Shown: in pieces, positions 22,369 to 33,870 of the stretch
Numbering within the stretch: the first letter of the stretch is position 1
How the letters are laid out: the number at the start of each line of letters is the position of its first letter
Source: Steinernema hermaphroditum
Taxonomy: Eukaryota > Nematoda > Chromadorea > Rhabditida > Steinernematidae
Length of the DNA: 64,000 nt
Assembly (NCBI GenBank): GCA_030435675.1
Contig: CM059624.1
Location: forward strand, 12,362,769 to 12,426,768
Reading direction: 5' to 3'
The notes under the pieces: model-generated
What the model was told of the DNA's origin: nothing
The model's input: the letters and a program-made list of their open reading frames with translations, nothing else
Databases searched by the model: none
Translations under genes and position numbers: made by a program

Positions 22369-24167
22369 ATCACGGCTATCACATAGAAGTTCGGAGAGGT
22401 GGAAAGCACTAAAAGTGATTCAGTGATCTGCCACGTTCTAAAGAAATGCTTTCTGTGGATGACTATCACCGGCGTGTGTCTTCCTGTCGCGGGGCTGTCC
22501 TTTCACGTCCACAACGCGTGACGTAAAAGACAATATAAGGGGCGAGGAGAGGAAGCGTTTCAGAACGAAATATGCGAAAAACAGAATCGTACGCAAATAG
22601 GATGACTCTAATTTAAGAGCACTTGGTGTTTGATCGCAAATGGCAGACGACATTTCTAAATAATAGGCAATGCTCGTGGGCAATTTCAGCCCACGCGGAA
22701 ATGCTGATTCACATAGAAACTCAGGGAGGTGGCAAAGAATCAAAGAGAGCTTCGAATTTATCAATAACTGAAAAAGGTATCAATAAGATGGAGACTTCCG
22801 TATCTCCGACCGATCGCTGGGAACACAAAATCAATAAACTTCTTATCTCTATAGACTCAGTGATGTCAGCAGATCAAATGGGAACATCGTTCTTATGGCC
22901 TGCACTTTGCTGCACACTTCACCTTGATTTTCGATCTACGGCCTGCGAATGGCCGACTTCGTTTTAAGCAAATACACAACACACCTAGTTCCTTTACGTA
23001 CTAAGCTTCTTACGAACGGTTTTAATGGCTTTCACATGATTCATTTCGGTAAAACAACAGTGATCCACATTGAGGTTATCAATGTATTTTTCGTTAAAAA
23101 CTTTCTTTCGTTTCGTGCACTTTCATTGACAAATTTTACGACTTTATCTTCTCGTATCAAAGAATTGCGCCTTGTGCGACATCTCACATATGCAAAAGAA
23201 AGACACAAATCACACCGTTGACGTTGATCTTCTTCTGGCTTCGGCTGGAGACGGTGTCCGTGCAGCGCAATCAGCGGTTCCATTAGTGTGCGTCTACGGC
23301 AGCTTCCGTAAGTGGAACAGCCGAAACTGATAACTGATTCCAATGGAGGCACGACGTTGCAGCACAGTGAAGTGGGAACCATCATCGGAGCAGCTGTAGC
23401 GCTTCTTCCACTTCTCGGGACGCCGCGGGTGGTCGGCTGGTGGTGATAAGTATGCAGGAACAGATGTGATGGAACAATGATGATATTTAGCAGTTATATT
23501 TGGGATCAGTTATATTTTCTTTTGTGTTCATAATCGGACTGGACTGATTGGGACTTGAAGGTGCCAGATAATCCTATTCTGATGGTCTCTATTTCGTCAA
23601 AATTTCGAGGACTGCACTTATTGAATGTTTTGAAAAGGAACGCCGCCAATTCTGTGACTCAGTACGATGTTTACGCCAGTTTGATGCACGGTGCCATTGG
23701 TGTCATTGTCATTGGTGTCATTTGTACACCTATGCACTTTTCGACGCCTAAAACGGTGTTCTGCGTAATTTAGAGGCTGTTGGTGAGGATATTGCTCCAT
23801 TCCTCATGCGTGGAGTCAAATTATTAGTTCCAAATTTATAGTTTTACTCATCATCATTCATTCCTTGACATCTTTGCGTTGACTAAGTGATCGATACGAC
23901 ATTTGCGTTAAAAATAGTTGATTAGTGGCGATTGGAATTTGCGTTGGCTTCGTCTGGAAATTCTTCTGGAAACTTCGTCTACAAACAAAAATCTGTAAAA
24001 CGATGAAAGTTATGATGTTTAGGGATGACTAATAACGGTCACATCACGATCGTGAGAAGAAATGTAGTCGATCATGAGGCACATACGTCAGAGGGAAAGT
24101 TTGAGATACGGTCGATCACAATATCAAATCGTTTCTTTTTGACATACATATTTGTGGCTTAAACGGT
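22369..24167. other. Divergent intergenic region between DUF229 genes 1 and 2
   Basis: Must contain promoters for both directions. It holds an R-like segment at about 23130-23440 (minus), whose frame KPEEDQRQRCDLCLSFAYVR resembles the copy at 29030-29130, and a DUF229 exon-8 relic at 23520-23693. The stretch 23510-24110 is repeated with indels at 31845-33160. Confidence 0.5.
23520..23693 (+). pseudogene. DUF229 exon-8 relic
   Basis: After TTTGTGTTCATAATCGG, which corresponds to FVFIMG of the functional genes, the frame is broken by a TGA where GDHG should stand. It then reads VPDNPILMVSISSKFRGLHL and QYDVYASLMH, matching LEDNNPFLMVSVPVRFRESK and HYDTYAS of exon 8. No other exons are attached. 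A sister relic lies at about 31845-32015. Confidence 0.85.
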
Positions 24168-24780
24168 ATGCGTGTTAGGCGGCACGTGCTCCGAAGGTGT
24201 GATCCACTAGTTGCCACTGTGATAACCGATAAAACAGGTAGAGTAGTGTACTTTTTTAAGCATACAAATAGATTTGAGATTTTAGGTCTCGTCGTTGTCT
24301 TCACTGCTCTAGTTCTTATCAGCTTATTCGTCGTTTTCTACGTCGACGAAAACGACAAAGTCGACACCTATGACTGGATCGCATGTGGGTCAAATTGCAG
24401 CTGATCCATAGAAAGGGACTCGTTTAGTACGATCCTCAAAATACAAGTCACTCTCAAAGGAAGCTTTAAATGGAACCGATCTCAAAGTCAAAGTGGCGAC
24501 GACGGGACCGACTCAGCCATTGGCCATCGTCGAACCTACGAGTCTTCTCGGATGCGAAATAAGAAAAATGGATCCCTGGGATCCACAGATTCTTTACTAC
24601 AACGACCCTAATTGGAAGCCATCGTGCAAACAAAATCGAACGCAAATCACTCAATTTGTGGATGGAAGGATCGTTCTGAACAACACGAATCTACCGGAGG
24701 GATATTTCTGTCGAGGAAGGTAGGATTTGCTTCTTATTGTAGTCAAACTTGAAATACGATGAATCATCGTAGTGTTGGAG

Positions 24781-24805
24781 GGTTGGGTTGGTGCATGAAA
24801 AATGG
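24781..24805 (+). mobile_element. Mariner-like terminal repeat end in intron 3 of DUF229 gene 2
   Basis: GGTTGGGTTGGTGCATGAAA matches the TTGGGTTGGTGCAT terminus seen at 27937 and 49194 and at the equivalent intron position of gene 3 (35463-35488). It was therefore present before the gene 2/gene 3 duplication. Confidence 0.55.
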
Positions 24806-26108
24806 ATGTCATAGCGAGAAATGTTAATAAAAACATGAAAAAGGACGCCTTTACTTTCGGTTAACTGCTTCCAAATGGTTAGGAAAGGTAGAAAGCCATA
24901 AGCGCTTGCAGATGAAACTGAGAACTACCACAAACGCTAAATCTGGTCAATTATAATGCGCGGAAACAGAGACCAAATGAAGAAAAAATGACCCGCAAAA
25001 CGACAATATCTCTTATATGACCCCATTTTATGTGTCTTTTGAACGCGAAAACCAAAGCCGACTGGGAACACGTAAAAGGGCCATGGAAGAACATCACCAC
25101 CTTCAAAGCCACGTGTGATGTCGTCGAATGTCGTGTGGTCTTGACCTCAACCATACCGACTACAACTTCCTGCATACACAAATTTACGAAAGACCGTAAG
25201 AGAGCAACGCAGCGAATGATCTTGAGAACCATTTCTAGCGATGACACTCATTACTGGCTACACTCCGAAAATCTGACCGAAGTTCCCGGCCGGAAGACGA
25301 CGAACCATCACGAAAGGCCGAACGTCTACCTTCTTGTCTTTGATTCTACTTCTACTTCCGAGTTCGTCCGATCGATGTCAAGGACTCTGTACTTGATGAA
25401 AGAACAACATCAGGCTGTGATATTTCAGCACATGAATAAGGTTGGAATAAACAGTCGACCAAACTCTTGGACGTTGATGTTCGGTAAGTCCTGAGGGGGT
25501 TCGAGCGGATTCACGAGCATCCTTAGGAAAGCAGATCTACGAACTTGGGAAGAACCCGTACACCGAAGAGATCTTCCCCGACCTCAATCACACCATGAAT
25601 TGTGATACAGCAAATGACAACGAAAACTACTGGATGCACAGATTCCGCGACTTGGGATATCACACTATGATGGCCGAGGACTGGGCATCTGGAGCCATAA
25701 ATTGGCCGAACTGTTGGGGTTTTATGAAAGCTCCCGCGAAACATTACATGAAGTATGTCAGTTATTTACCTTCTTCACTCTTTTACTTACAAAAATTTAG
25801 ACCTTTCCAAAGAAGAAATGAAGAGAAAGGGGGCGAACAGATCCGAAAGACGATCACAGATATGTGTCATGAAACATTTGAAGACACAAGTCTCTACTTG
25901 GATCAATTTATGAGCGCCTACAGGAATGAGTCTCAACTGGCCTATATCTGGAACACGGAGCTGGCTCATAATTACGTAAACGGCCTCTATCACGCTGACG
26001 ATCACTTTTATAGGATACTCAAGCGCCAGGAAGAAAGGGTAAGCCGCCTTTTTTATTTTTAAATGTAATTCGAGGACACATCATATAAAGTCGTGAAAGT
26101 AACTACTA

Positions 26109-26655
26109 CAGGGTGTTCAGAAAGTTCCGCAACGCATCGAAATATTTGATTTTTGCAATTTGTGCATCGTTGAGAATTTTAAACGATATATTCATGTTTT
26201 CCAGTCCTTTTTACCCCTTATTCACTGTTTTTGAGACGTACATTCACTGTTGTACAAACAAAAACGGGTTCCCAAAAATGCGTTTTGCCATCGGCACTCG
26301 GCACCGTTCTAATCAGTCAAACCATAACATTTACAAGGACCTGAAAGTGCCTCGATATGCCGTCAAACGAGTGTGTGATCGATTCCGGGAGACTGGCGGG
26401 ATCAAGTACCGTCCCGTAAATGGAAAATCGAAGACCTCGAGAAATCCGGCGGTCCGAAAACTGGCCCGACAAAAAATCGAGCGGAATCCTGAGCGTTCGA
26501 TGAGGAAGCTGGTGAAAGTCCACGGAATCAAGTGAGAATCGATGCAAGCGCCTATTACTGAAGATTTCCAGCCGAAAAGCTACAAAGTGAGCCGTAGATA
26601 TCTTCTAACCGATCACAAAAAGGCTGAAAGAGCGAAAAAATTTAAAAAACTATAG
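26109..26655 (+). mobile_element. Truncated mariner/Tc1-like element
   Basis: Begins after TA with CAGGGTGTTCAGAAAGTTCC, a mariner-type terminus. From about 26278 the frame gives a helix-turn-helix N-terminal transposase region (KVPRYAVKRVCDRFRETGGI, then NPAVRKLARQKIERNPERSM). An in-frame TGA interrupts it, and it ends after RRYLLTDHKKAERAKKFKK near 26655. No catalytic DDD/DDE part or right terminus is seen. It lies in intron 7 of DUF229 gene 2. Confidence 0.8.
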
Positions 26656-26699
26656 GCCATTCTCCAATGTAGCCTTCTCGGATTCAACTATTTCTACGA

Positions 26700-26905
26700 C
26701 CAATGAAGGCCACTGACATTTGGCCGTCCATTTGGCCGGTGAACCGGGAAGTTGGTGGTGGGCGGTGCGGCCTTCGGTGTTCTATCGCTTCTTCGACTTC
26801 TCTGGCGGCGCCGGTGGAGTCATTGACGGTCTTCTTGACGTTGGAACTACGGCTCCATGGTGTTACATTCCTTCTGCGATCCACGGCATCAGAGTAGTAG
26901 TTCAT
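26700..26905 (-). repeat. R-like dispersed repeat fragment
   Basis: Minus-strand reading contains GGAATGTAACACCATGGAGC and CCGTAGTTCC, resembling the GGAACACCAGGGAGCCGTAG core of R. It abuts the broken end of the mariner-like element. Similarity is partial. Confidence 0.4.
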
Positions 26906-27936
26906 AGACCGATGAAAATAGATATCATTCGTACGAATCGACTGACTAATACGAAATGTTCCAGTGGCAGTTTACATGTACTTAAAAAAGACATCAATTG
27001 CCCTAGTTTTCAACTTCTTAACTCTTTGATGCTGCTCAATTTCAGCTGAACAACTCGTTTGTCTTCATCATGGGCGACCATGGAATGCGTTTCGGAGGAA
27101 TACGCAATACAGAAGTTGGAGAACTCGAAGACAACAACCCTTTCTTGATGGTCTCTGTTCCGGTCAGATTCAGAGAGTCGAAGTTGATGACCGTTCTCAG
27201 GCAGAACGCCCAAAAACTGATGACTCATTACGACACCTACGCCAGCTTCCATCACTTGCATGAGGTAGAGAGAAGGGTCCTTTTTGAGATTATCAGATTC
27301 ATTTCCAGCTGGCGAAGAACAACAAAATGGACGAACTTCTTGACCCCACCTACGATGTGTACAAGGCCGGCCACACAGGATCGAGCTACTTCCGCGGACG
27401 TATGAAGGAGCCCAGAGACTGTGGAACTCTCCGAATCCCCTTTGAGTACTGTATCTGCAAGAAGAACTTCGAAAAGCAGCTGGAGCCACAGACCGAACTT
27501 GCGATGTCTCTCGGTGACTTCGCTGTGGACTACTTCCAGGGGCTGATCGACGCCGAGAACCAAACGACATTGTGCCAAAACATGTCAGTGGTTTACGAGA
27601 AAACTGTCGCAGAGAGGCTCATCATACAAGATGCCAGAGAGATCTATAAACTGAAGGTTACGGTGATGCCAAGTGAAGGCTTTTTCGATGGATTCGTGGA
27701 AGTTCATCGGAAAGAAAAGGATGTCACAAGGATAACAATGATGTCCAAGAGGTTCGAGCGACTGAACAGCTACGGAAAACAAGGCGATTGTGTGCAGAAC
27801 TTCGAAGAGTTGAGGCCGATTTGTTACTGCGTTGATCAGCAGAAGTCGTGATCGTTATTTATAGTCGTTTTTGGGTGTATGTGCGGGGAAGAGAATAAAT
27901 AATATAAAATTTCAACAACAACAAGTCAAATGCTAT

Positions 27937-28262
27937 ATATTGGGTTGGTGCATTGAAGATGGGCCACTTTTGTAATGATTGTTTATTTTTCATTGTTTAA
28001 ACCATTTCATTCACTGTTTGACTGAGTATCCTCAGCCCACTCCACTGGCAAAAGTCGGATACTTCGTTCGATATAAAATCCGGTACTTGGAATCGAATTT
28101 GTCTTATTTGGAGTGATTCCCTCTGATGTCGCCACAGCGATAGGTACACTCGGTAGGTAAGACCATTCCATCTCTCCAAGATCAGATATTTCAATAGGTG
28201 CTTGATGGTGTTTGCCCTTAAGGCGTTTACTGCACGATCCGTTGGTCCGCACACAAAACCAA
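27937..28262 (-). mobile_element. Non-autonomous element with TTGGGTTGGTGCATTGAA terminus
   Basis: The plus-strand left end TATTGGGTTGGTGCATTGAA matches the end of the element at 49194. The inner 110 bp (ACCATTCCATCTCTCCAAGA, CTTGATGGTGTTTGCCCTTA) recurs at about 38705-38790. The minus-strand frame is open for 85 codons but carries no recognisable transposase motif. Confidence 0.6.
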
Positions 28263-28275
28263 AACTAAAACCAAA

Positions 28276-28302
28276 AATAAATCACATTTGATCAAAACGA
28301 TT
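28276..28302 (+). repeat. Solo arm of the AAATCACATTTGATC foldback
   Basis: AAATCACATTTGATCAAAAC followed by GATTG matches one arm of the inverted repeat at 39297-39365. No partner arm is nearby. Confidence 0.6.
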
Positions 28303-28449
28303 GTATCCTACTACTACCTCTTAAGTCAACCACACCAAACTTAAATAGGAACTTAGAAGGCTGGACCCATGGGTTCCGCAAATTCTGCGGAATCTCAAAT
28401 CAACTGTCGGAAAAAAACCAGAGCTAATCACTTATCTGGAAGGTGGCTG

Positions 28450-29480
28450 GATACTTCTGTCAAGCGAGGTGAGTGTACATTTTTTGATGCACATAGCCTA
28501 TGTCTTCTTTTCATATTTAGAGAGACCATTTACAGAGAGACTGAATACACAGGGTTTGGAGTCGAAAAATGTTTTAGTTCCATCTTCGACCTCTTTGTCT
28601 TATTCGCAGTTATTTCCCCTGATATCGTCATCTATGGAGGTTGTGCCCCCAGCGAACGGTCGGGTCGTCCACTCGCTCTCTCTCTCTCTGAGGCTGTCTG
28701 AGCCGAATGAGTTAAGTGAGCGGTCGTTCTTGGCCGTCGTTGTTGGCGCAATGATCGCCCGGCTCCCAGAAGGCCTGGAACACCAGGGAGCCGTAGTTCC
28801 ACCGTCTCGCCAAAAAGCCCGTCACGACCGCCCGACTCTACCCGCGCCGCCAGAGAAGCCGAAGAAGCGTTTCAACTCAGAAGTCCGCGCCGCCAGCCGA
28901 ACCGAAGATGACTCTCCGCTCCGTTGGCTCTACTCCACCGCTATTCCACTTCCGGAATCAGCTCTTCACGACTTCGATGCCCGCGCAAACTAATGGGAAC
29001 GCTGCATTCTATTCGGATTCGTCTGCTCCACCGAAATCAGAAGAAAATCAGCGACCACGGTTTGACTATATTCTTCTTTGTGCATATATGAGACGTCCTG
29101 CACGGCGTAAGCCGTTGATTCGGGAAGATAAATCGTGTAAAAAAAAATCGTCATCTATAGACGAGTACCGACGATTTGATAAAGCTGAGAGAACGATAGA
29201 TAAACAGCAAAAAAGGAATCTCTATGCTCAACGTGGAGAGCCATTTGGGGGGACACCTTGAAAATGTGAGTTTTTATGCACCATCCCTGAAGTGTGACTT
29301 TTCCACATTTGACCTCCATTTCCGTAAAGTAAGCGTCAGGTTGTGTAGCTGCGAGTGAGGGCTACCTGCTCTACAATCCCCATTCTCTGTTACTGTATTG
29401 AACCAATTGGAAACGTTGGCGTTAACAGAACATGATCCGATCCGATGGTCGTGGAGACCCCCGCGCTCAAAGTGCACTTA
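28450..29480 (-). pseudogene. Relic of a type II membrane-protein gene, split by repeat R
   Basis: Minus-strand pieces 29480-29270 (VNANVSNWFNT and following) align with the frame at 53245-53045 (VNSSVSSWLST), with frameshifts. Pieces at about 28640-28600 (GATGACGATATCAGGGG) align with 53040-53010. In the 53-kb copy these two parts are adjacent, whereas here about 620 bp of repeat R lies between them. No intact frame remains. Confidence 0.6.
28640..29268 (+). repeat. Dispersed repeat R, best-delimited copy
   Basis: Bounded by comparison with the uninterrupted sequence at 53010-53080. Core blocks are TGAGTTAAGTGAGCGGTCGT, TTGGCCGTCGTTGTTGGCGC, CCAGAAGGCCTGGAACACCA and GGGAGCCGTAGTTCCACC, then a right part with TGCCCGCGCAAACTAATGGG and a basic frame (MRRPARRKPLIREDKSCKKK). 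Related copies lie at 4515, 7640, 13480, 33540, 38830, 44085, 48840, 52015 and elsewhere. No transposase is encoded; a non-autonomous element is the simplest reading. Confidence 0.75.
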
Positions 29481-29680
29481 TCAGTCTAGAATGGGCCTTA
29501 GATTGTCTCTGTCTGCTAATCGACCGTTGCATAATGATAGACTCACCTATAAGAGGCGGCTGATTTTCACTGCTGATTGTGCTTTATTATCTATCTTTGG
29601 TATTTTCTGTGATCTCCTTTTCCTTTCCATCAGTTTGCACAATCCCCAGGTGGTTTCGGATTTCAAAACTTTTTAATTTA

Positions 29681-29860
29681 TGACCGTCAAGATAGAATAG
29701 ACCTGCAACATCAAGAGGAATGCAGTGGACAAGCGGCGAATCATAATGTGGAGTGAGAGTTCGCTGTACTCAACAATGCACAATTATGCCCTAGAAATAA
29801 ACATGGCGAAATTAGAGGATGTTTACCAAAGGGCCCATTTTCAATGCACCAGCCCAATAT
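29681..29860 (+). mobile_element. 180-bp repeat with CAATGCACCAGCCCAATA end
   Basis: Almost the reverse complement of 49194-49380: both contain GACCGTCAAGA(T/C)AGAATAGA, GCGGCGAATCATAA and TTCGCTGTACT. The right end, CAATGCACCAGCCCAATA, is the mariner-like terminus seen at 27937. Confidence 0.75.
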
Positions 29861-30257
29861 TTTGTACCGTCTCAATTGGAAAGGTCTTTCGTGTGATTAC
29901 CGCCAGTAGGCTCCTGGGGTCTTGCCACTCGCAGGGCTACTTGACTTTTGAATTGTAATCTTGAAATCCAATTCTGCGCCACGACAACCGTTTGAATTGG
30001 GCAACCGCATTACTTTTCCTAGCGTCACCTCTGGATGGACCTGTTGGGTACATATTTTCTCTCAGATCGGCCACATTTATTGAATCGTATACAAATCAAT
30101 TACAATCAATTACATTTATATCTCTTACCAATCTCAGGGGTCCCCTTCTTAACGGTGCATGTTTGGGATTTGTTCTGCGAAGCTCTTAGATAGAATTTAC
30201 TTTTTCCCTCGAACCATGTGAGCAGTATGTAGAAATCGGACGTTCCCTTCGCTTCTT

Positions 30258-30895
30258 CTATCCACACACTGAAAATGTCTGATACATAAAGCTGCGAACT
30301 CTGCAGACACACCCATTCTCATTCCGATTAACAGTGACATCTATAGAGAACCAGTCCGGTGCCCACCCAGGGGCATCACCCTCCGGCTCCATCTCGATGA
30401 ACAGAATATTAGGCCGGGTCAGGCACGCTACATACTCGTCGCGGGTGGTCGCCTCAAGGCGGCAACCCTCTTCTACGTAGGTGTATCTTGATCCCTCTAG
30501 CAGATCTTCCTGGAAAGTGTGAAAATGGAAAACAACGAAAGTGAATGGAAAACATACGTATTGATCGACAAAACCTGAGTTGAAAGGGTCATCGTAACCA
30601 CTACGCTTTGGAGAGTCTTTATAGTAGTAGATGAGCTGATTCGTCGATTCGTTGACGTATCCAAAATTGAATAGTAAGAAAGCGTCCGAGCCGGAATCCT
30701 TCGTTTCCGCGCCGCGTGTGCGCACTTTATACTAAAGTCACCAAATTAATAAAAATTCAAAGGGCCGAAGAGGTGTACAGTGACATGGATGAAGTATTTA
30801 TCGCGCTGCTTCTCATCATAGTACTTTTGGCCGTAGAAATAGGCGTCGGCCGCCGTCAACAGACCCAGTAGGATGAGAGACACGAACATCGTCAT
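30258..30895 (-). CDS. Small secreted protein resembling a PLAT/LH2 domain
   Basis: Exons 30895-30779, 30731-30558 and 30509-30258 join in phase to 180 residues. MTMFVSLILLGLLTAADA is a clear signal peptide. The mature part begins YFYGQKYYDEKQRDKYFIHV and contains YKVRTRGAETKDSGSDAFLL, FNSGFVDQYEDLLEG and later GDAPGWAPDWFSIDVTV. The order of a strand with T..GSDA, an acidic or aromatic middle and PxWxxDWFxxxV resembles the beta-sandwich PLAT/LH2 fold, usually a protein or lipid interaction module. The resemblance is by eye and weak. It lies between DUF229 copies on the opposite strand and shares no sequence with them. The gene looks intact. Confidence 0.6.
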
Positions 30896-31339
30896 CTACA
30901 GGACGAATTGTGGCGTTGATCCATTTGAAGACGAGAAAGAACCAGACTGAATTTATGAGTTGATTTTGGGCGTAGAGGTGGGTGGGTGGGCATAGAGAGG
31001 CGTTTGATATCATGCTAATGGATTTTTGGATAAAAGGCACCGTTGCAGGAACTTGATGAATCATCCGAAGTATAAATCATATCAATTTTTCCATTCCAAT
31101 TCCACATTTTATATATTTCTGTAAAGACTGTGGGACCTGCAGATGTGTGAAAACGCCTCTCTACTTGGAGGACACCGAATTGTTTCTGAAAGAAGGCCTG
31201 AAAGAACGTGAAAACATTTGGGTATCGTTGTTTTGTACTAACCGAGAATCGTTCACTCGTGGGTGGATATAAAGTGTTTTTCAAGTGAGTGTACATGTTT
31301 GAGGCATAACCTACGTATATCTTCTTTCCACATTTAGAG

Positions 31340-32380
31340 AAATCACTTACATCAGCGATATGAGATACGAAGTGGGACCGTGGGAGGACATAGATTCCTT
31401 TCTATGTAAGCAAGATGTTGCAGAGGTGCGATTCTTGAAGCACATTCCCGGCCACAGAATTACAACATACTTCGATAGACCTCACGCATTCGCTTTCGAT
31501 TCGATGTCCACACCTCATTTTCTGAGGTCGATGAAACGGACATATTTTTACATGAAGCAGCATCATAAATCTGTGGTTTTTCCACGTCTAGATGCGAGAA
31601 CAAGCGCTTGTTGTTCGGTGAGATATGCTCTCTGTTTGGCGTCTCAGGAATACGATTTCAGGGAAGCAGATCTCGGGGATTGAGGAAGTCCGTATTCCAC
31701 AAGTTGTAAGATTGGTTGAATATCTGACCAGAACGGGGACACCGATGATCGATTTAGAGATTCGTCATACGGAATGAGGAGAGCGTAAGGGTCACCATGT
31801 GGGACAGGTTATGTTATCAATGAATTTCAGCAATCGAGCTCTTTTGTATTCATAATCGGACTGGACTGATAGGGGTTTGAAGGAGCCGGATACTCTGAAC
31901 CTGATAATCCTATTCTCACGGTCTCTCTTTCGTCAAAAGTTTGAGGACGACTATTGAATGTTTTGAATACAAACGCCGCCAATTCCGTGACTCACTACGA
32001 TGTTTACATTTGGCCGCGGTACTATCATCGTCAATAACTCTCACTTTGGGCGAATATACTCGACAGAAAAGAATCAATCCGACTTTCTGCTAAGAAGAAA
32101 CGCGCAAATCTACAAAGCTGGCTATGGATCCAGTTTCTTCAACCAGAAGATGACTGAGCCGAGGCGTTTCAACCGATTGTTGAGAGTCCATGCGGCGGCG
32201 ATTCTTCTTCACAATGTCACTCCTCTCTGCCATCGATTACTTGAACCAAGCTAGCCCAGTAAATGAAAATCCTAACAAGACGAAAATAATGTGACCTCGT
32301 TGTGCTGCGAACTGTGGAGGACTACGAAGATATCAGATCTCAGGCCGCTTTGCTATTGCAAAACGTTGCTAAGAATTTTC
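31340..32380 (+). pseudogene. DUF229 pseudogene fragments (exons 4, 5, 8 and 9)
   Basis: The frame from 31360 reads YEVGPWEDIDSFLCKQDVAE and then FAFDSMSTPHFLRSMKRTYF, matching the WEN..TF..DVVEV and VFDSTSTSEFVRSMSRTLYL parts of exons 4 and 5 without an intron between them. After a gap, an exon-8 relic (NPILTVSLSSKV) lies near 31910. Exon-9 pieces (AQIYKAGYGSSFF, then VEDYEDIRSQAALLLQ) lie at 32095-32370. Frameshifts and stops are frequent and the GDHG motif is gone. VEDYED is closer to gene 1 than to genes 2-5. Confidence 0.85.
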
Positions 32381-33539
32381 GGTTTATAAATACTCATTTC
32401 TGTCACCATAATGGTCCATCATCCCATGTTTCGTTCGCATCCAATGAGCCTAAAGAATTGATGCAGTGGTTACCTAGATACAAGAACCTCCCAGAATATT
32501 GCGCGGCGCCTCGGAATCATTTTAATTGCCCACATTTTGATAACTGGCAGATTATCAGCACTTACTTGGGGCTGAAATGTCCGGTCTCCCACCGATTCTT
32601 TGAGCCGTTCCGCATTTCACTTCACTCACATCATCGCCTTCCATAGTCATTGTTTGTTTTATGAATCTAAGCCGACATGATGATAGCCACAACCATGGCG
32701 ATACAGGACCTTGTTTTGTGTTATTGGTTAGCCGTTTTTCATAACTGAACTAATAACGGTAAAGACCAATGGCTTCTTCTCACAAAGAACAACTGTTTGC
32801 TCACCGGAGGAAGCCCAGGTCTGCGGGCAAATTTTGGGGCCGTGATGAGATCGTCGGTGTTTGTGCAGCTTTTGACGCCAGCCATGGAATCGGCAAAAGT
32901 GGTAATTTGCTGAATTTAATTAAGTGACGATCGCTTTCGCGAGAGGTTATTAGCGGTTTGTTCATTCCTTGCACGTGGAGTCAAATTTTTAGTTCCATAC
33001 TTTATCATTTTGTTCCGTGACGTCACTGCGTTGACTAAGTGATCGATAAGACATTTGCGTCAAAGACAGTTGACTTTTGGCGATTGGAATTTGCGTTGGC
33101 TTCGTCTGGAAAACGATGAAGGTTATGCACATTTTGAGGATTAAGGATGACTAATAACGGTCGTAAGAAGAAATGCATTCCTTTCCTTTCCATTGTGCCC
33201 TTTATTTACGTGCATATGCAGGCACTTACGCCAAAAGGCTAATTTAAGATGTGATCGATATCGTTTTCTTTTTTCTTGGCTTCAATGGTTGCAAGATTTA
33301 AAGATTCAATAACTGGTTAGCTTAAGTTAAGTGTAGCGAAGAAGCGCTCGTTTTGTAGTAATACAATGGTAAATCGTTTTCTTTCTGCGCCCATTGGCCC
33401 ACTCCGACTGGGAAATACCGAGCCGAGTCGGGTAGCCGAGCCGGCCAACCGGAGTCAACCCGATTCGGCAGCTCTGCTCCTGATGAGTTCTTTCAATTGA
33501 CGTTCCATGCGTTCTCTCAGGAGTGAGCTTTTTGTCGTC

Positions 33540-33870
33540 GTAGGTACAACAATCGACTCGGTCCACCGAATGCATGTAATATCTGTTCCAACGACTCACC
33601 AACAAGACCGTCACCACCGCTCGACTCAGCAATGTGATGCCGGCGGATCGTTAAAACTTCGAAGTCTGAGCCGGCAGCCGCTGTGATGATGGGAATCCAC
33701 CTCGTTAGCCGTATATCTCGACTCCATCTTCGGATTCAGCTTATTGGACGCCTGCGCAAACTGATGGTATTGTTGCGTTCTACTTTGATAGACCAAACAA
33801 AAATAGAGTCAGCGACTACGGTACAATACTCGCCTTTCTTGTACATTTACAAGACGACCGACATGGTGTG
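33540..33870 (+). repeat. Dispersed repeat R, right-half copy
   Basis: Shares ACCGCTCGACTC, GATGGGAATCCA and CGCCTGCGCAAACTGATGG with copies at 13480 and 28640-29060. Frames here are repeat-derived. Confidence 0.55.

Larger units (their letters stand above)
24168..27851 (+). pseudogene. DUF229 family gene 2, probably degenerate
   Basis: Near-copy of gene 3. Recognised exons: 24168-24237, 24286-24384, 24428-24719, 25030-25195 (exon 4), 25239-25483, 25528-25752, 25801-26038, 27046-27264 and 27309-27851. Three lesions relative to genes 3 and 4: the conserved ATG of exon 1 is ATA (an upstream in-frame ATG at 24168 exists); the acceptor of exon 4 reads TTTTATG where gene 3 has TTTCAGATG; and exon 4 has a one-base deletion (GAATGTCGTG against GAAGTGGCGTG). 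Exons 5-9 remain intact with FDSTS, HADD and GDHG motifs. Intron 7 has gained a truncated mariner-like element and an R-like segment. Because the 3' half is almost identical to gene 3, decay is recent or is being masked by conversion. A novel transcript using exons 5-9 cannot be excluded. Confidence 0.8.
27852..30257. other. Repeat-rich gap after DUF229 gene 2
   Basis: AATAAA at 27894 ends gene 2. The gap then holds a repeat with a mariner-like terminus (27937-28262), an R copy (28640-29265) inserted in a relic of the gene whose better copy is at 52898-53341, and a 180-bp repeat (29681-29860). No intact gene is supported. Confidence 0.55.

Noticed and set aside
22623..22967. Plus-strand frame of 114 codons between DUF229 genes 1 and 2
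   Set aside because: Lies in a promoter-size gap, has no hydrophobic or domain pattern and no paralogue in the duplicated region.
27010..27632. Long minus-strand frames (up to 186 codons) opposite DUF229 gene 2 exons 8 and 9, and the same at 37064-37632
   Set aside because: They are mirror frames of the strongly conserved plus-strand exons and differ only as the plus strand dictates; no domain.
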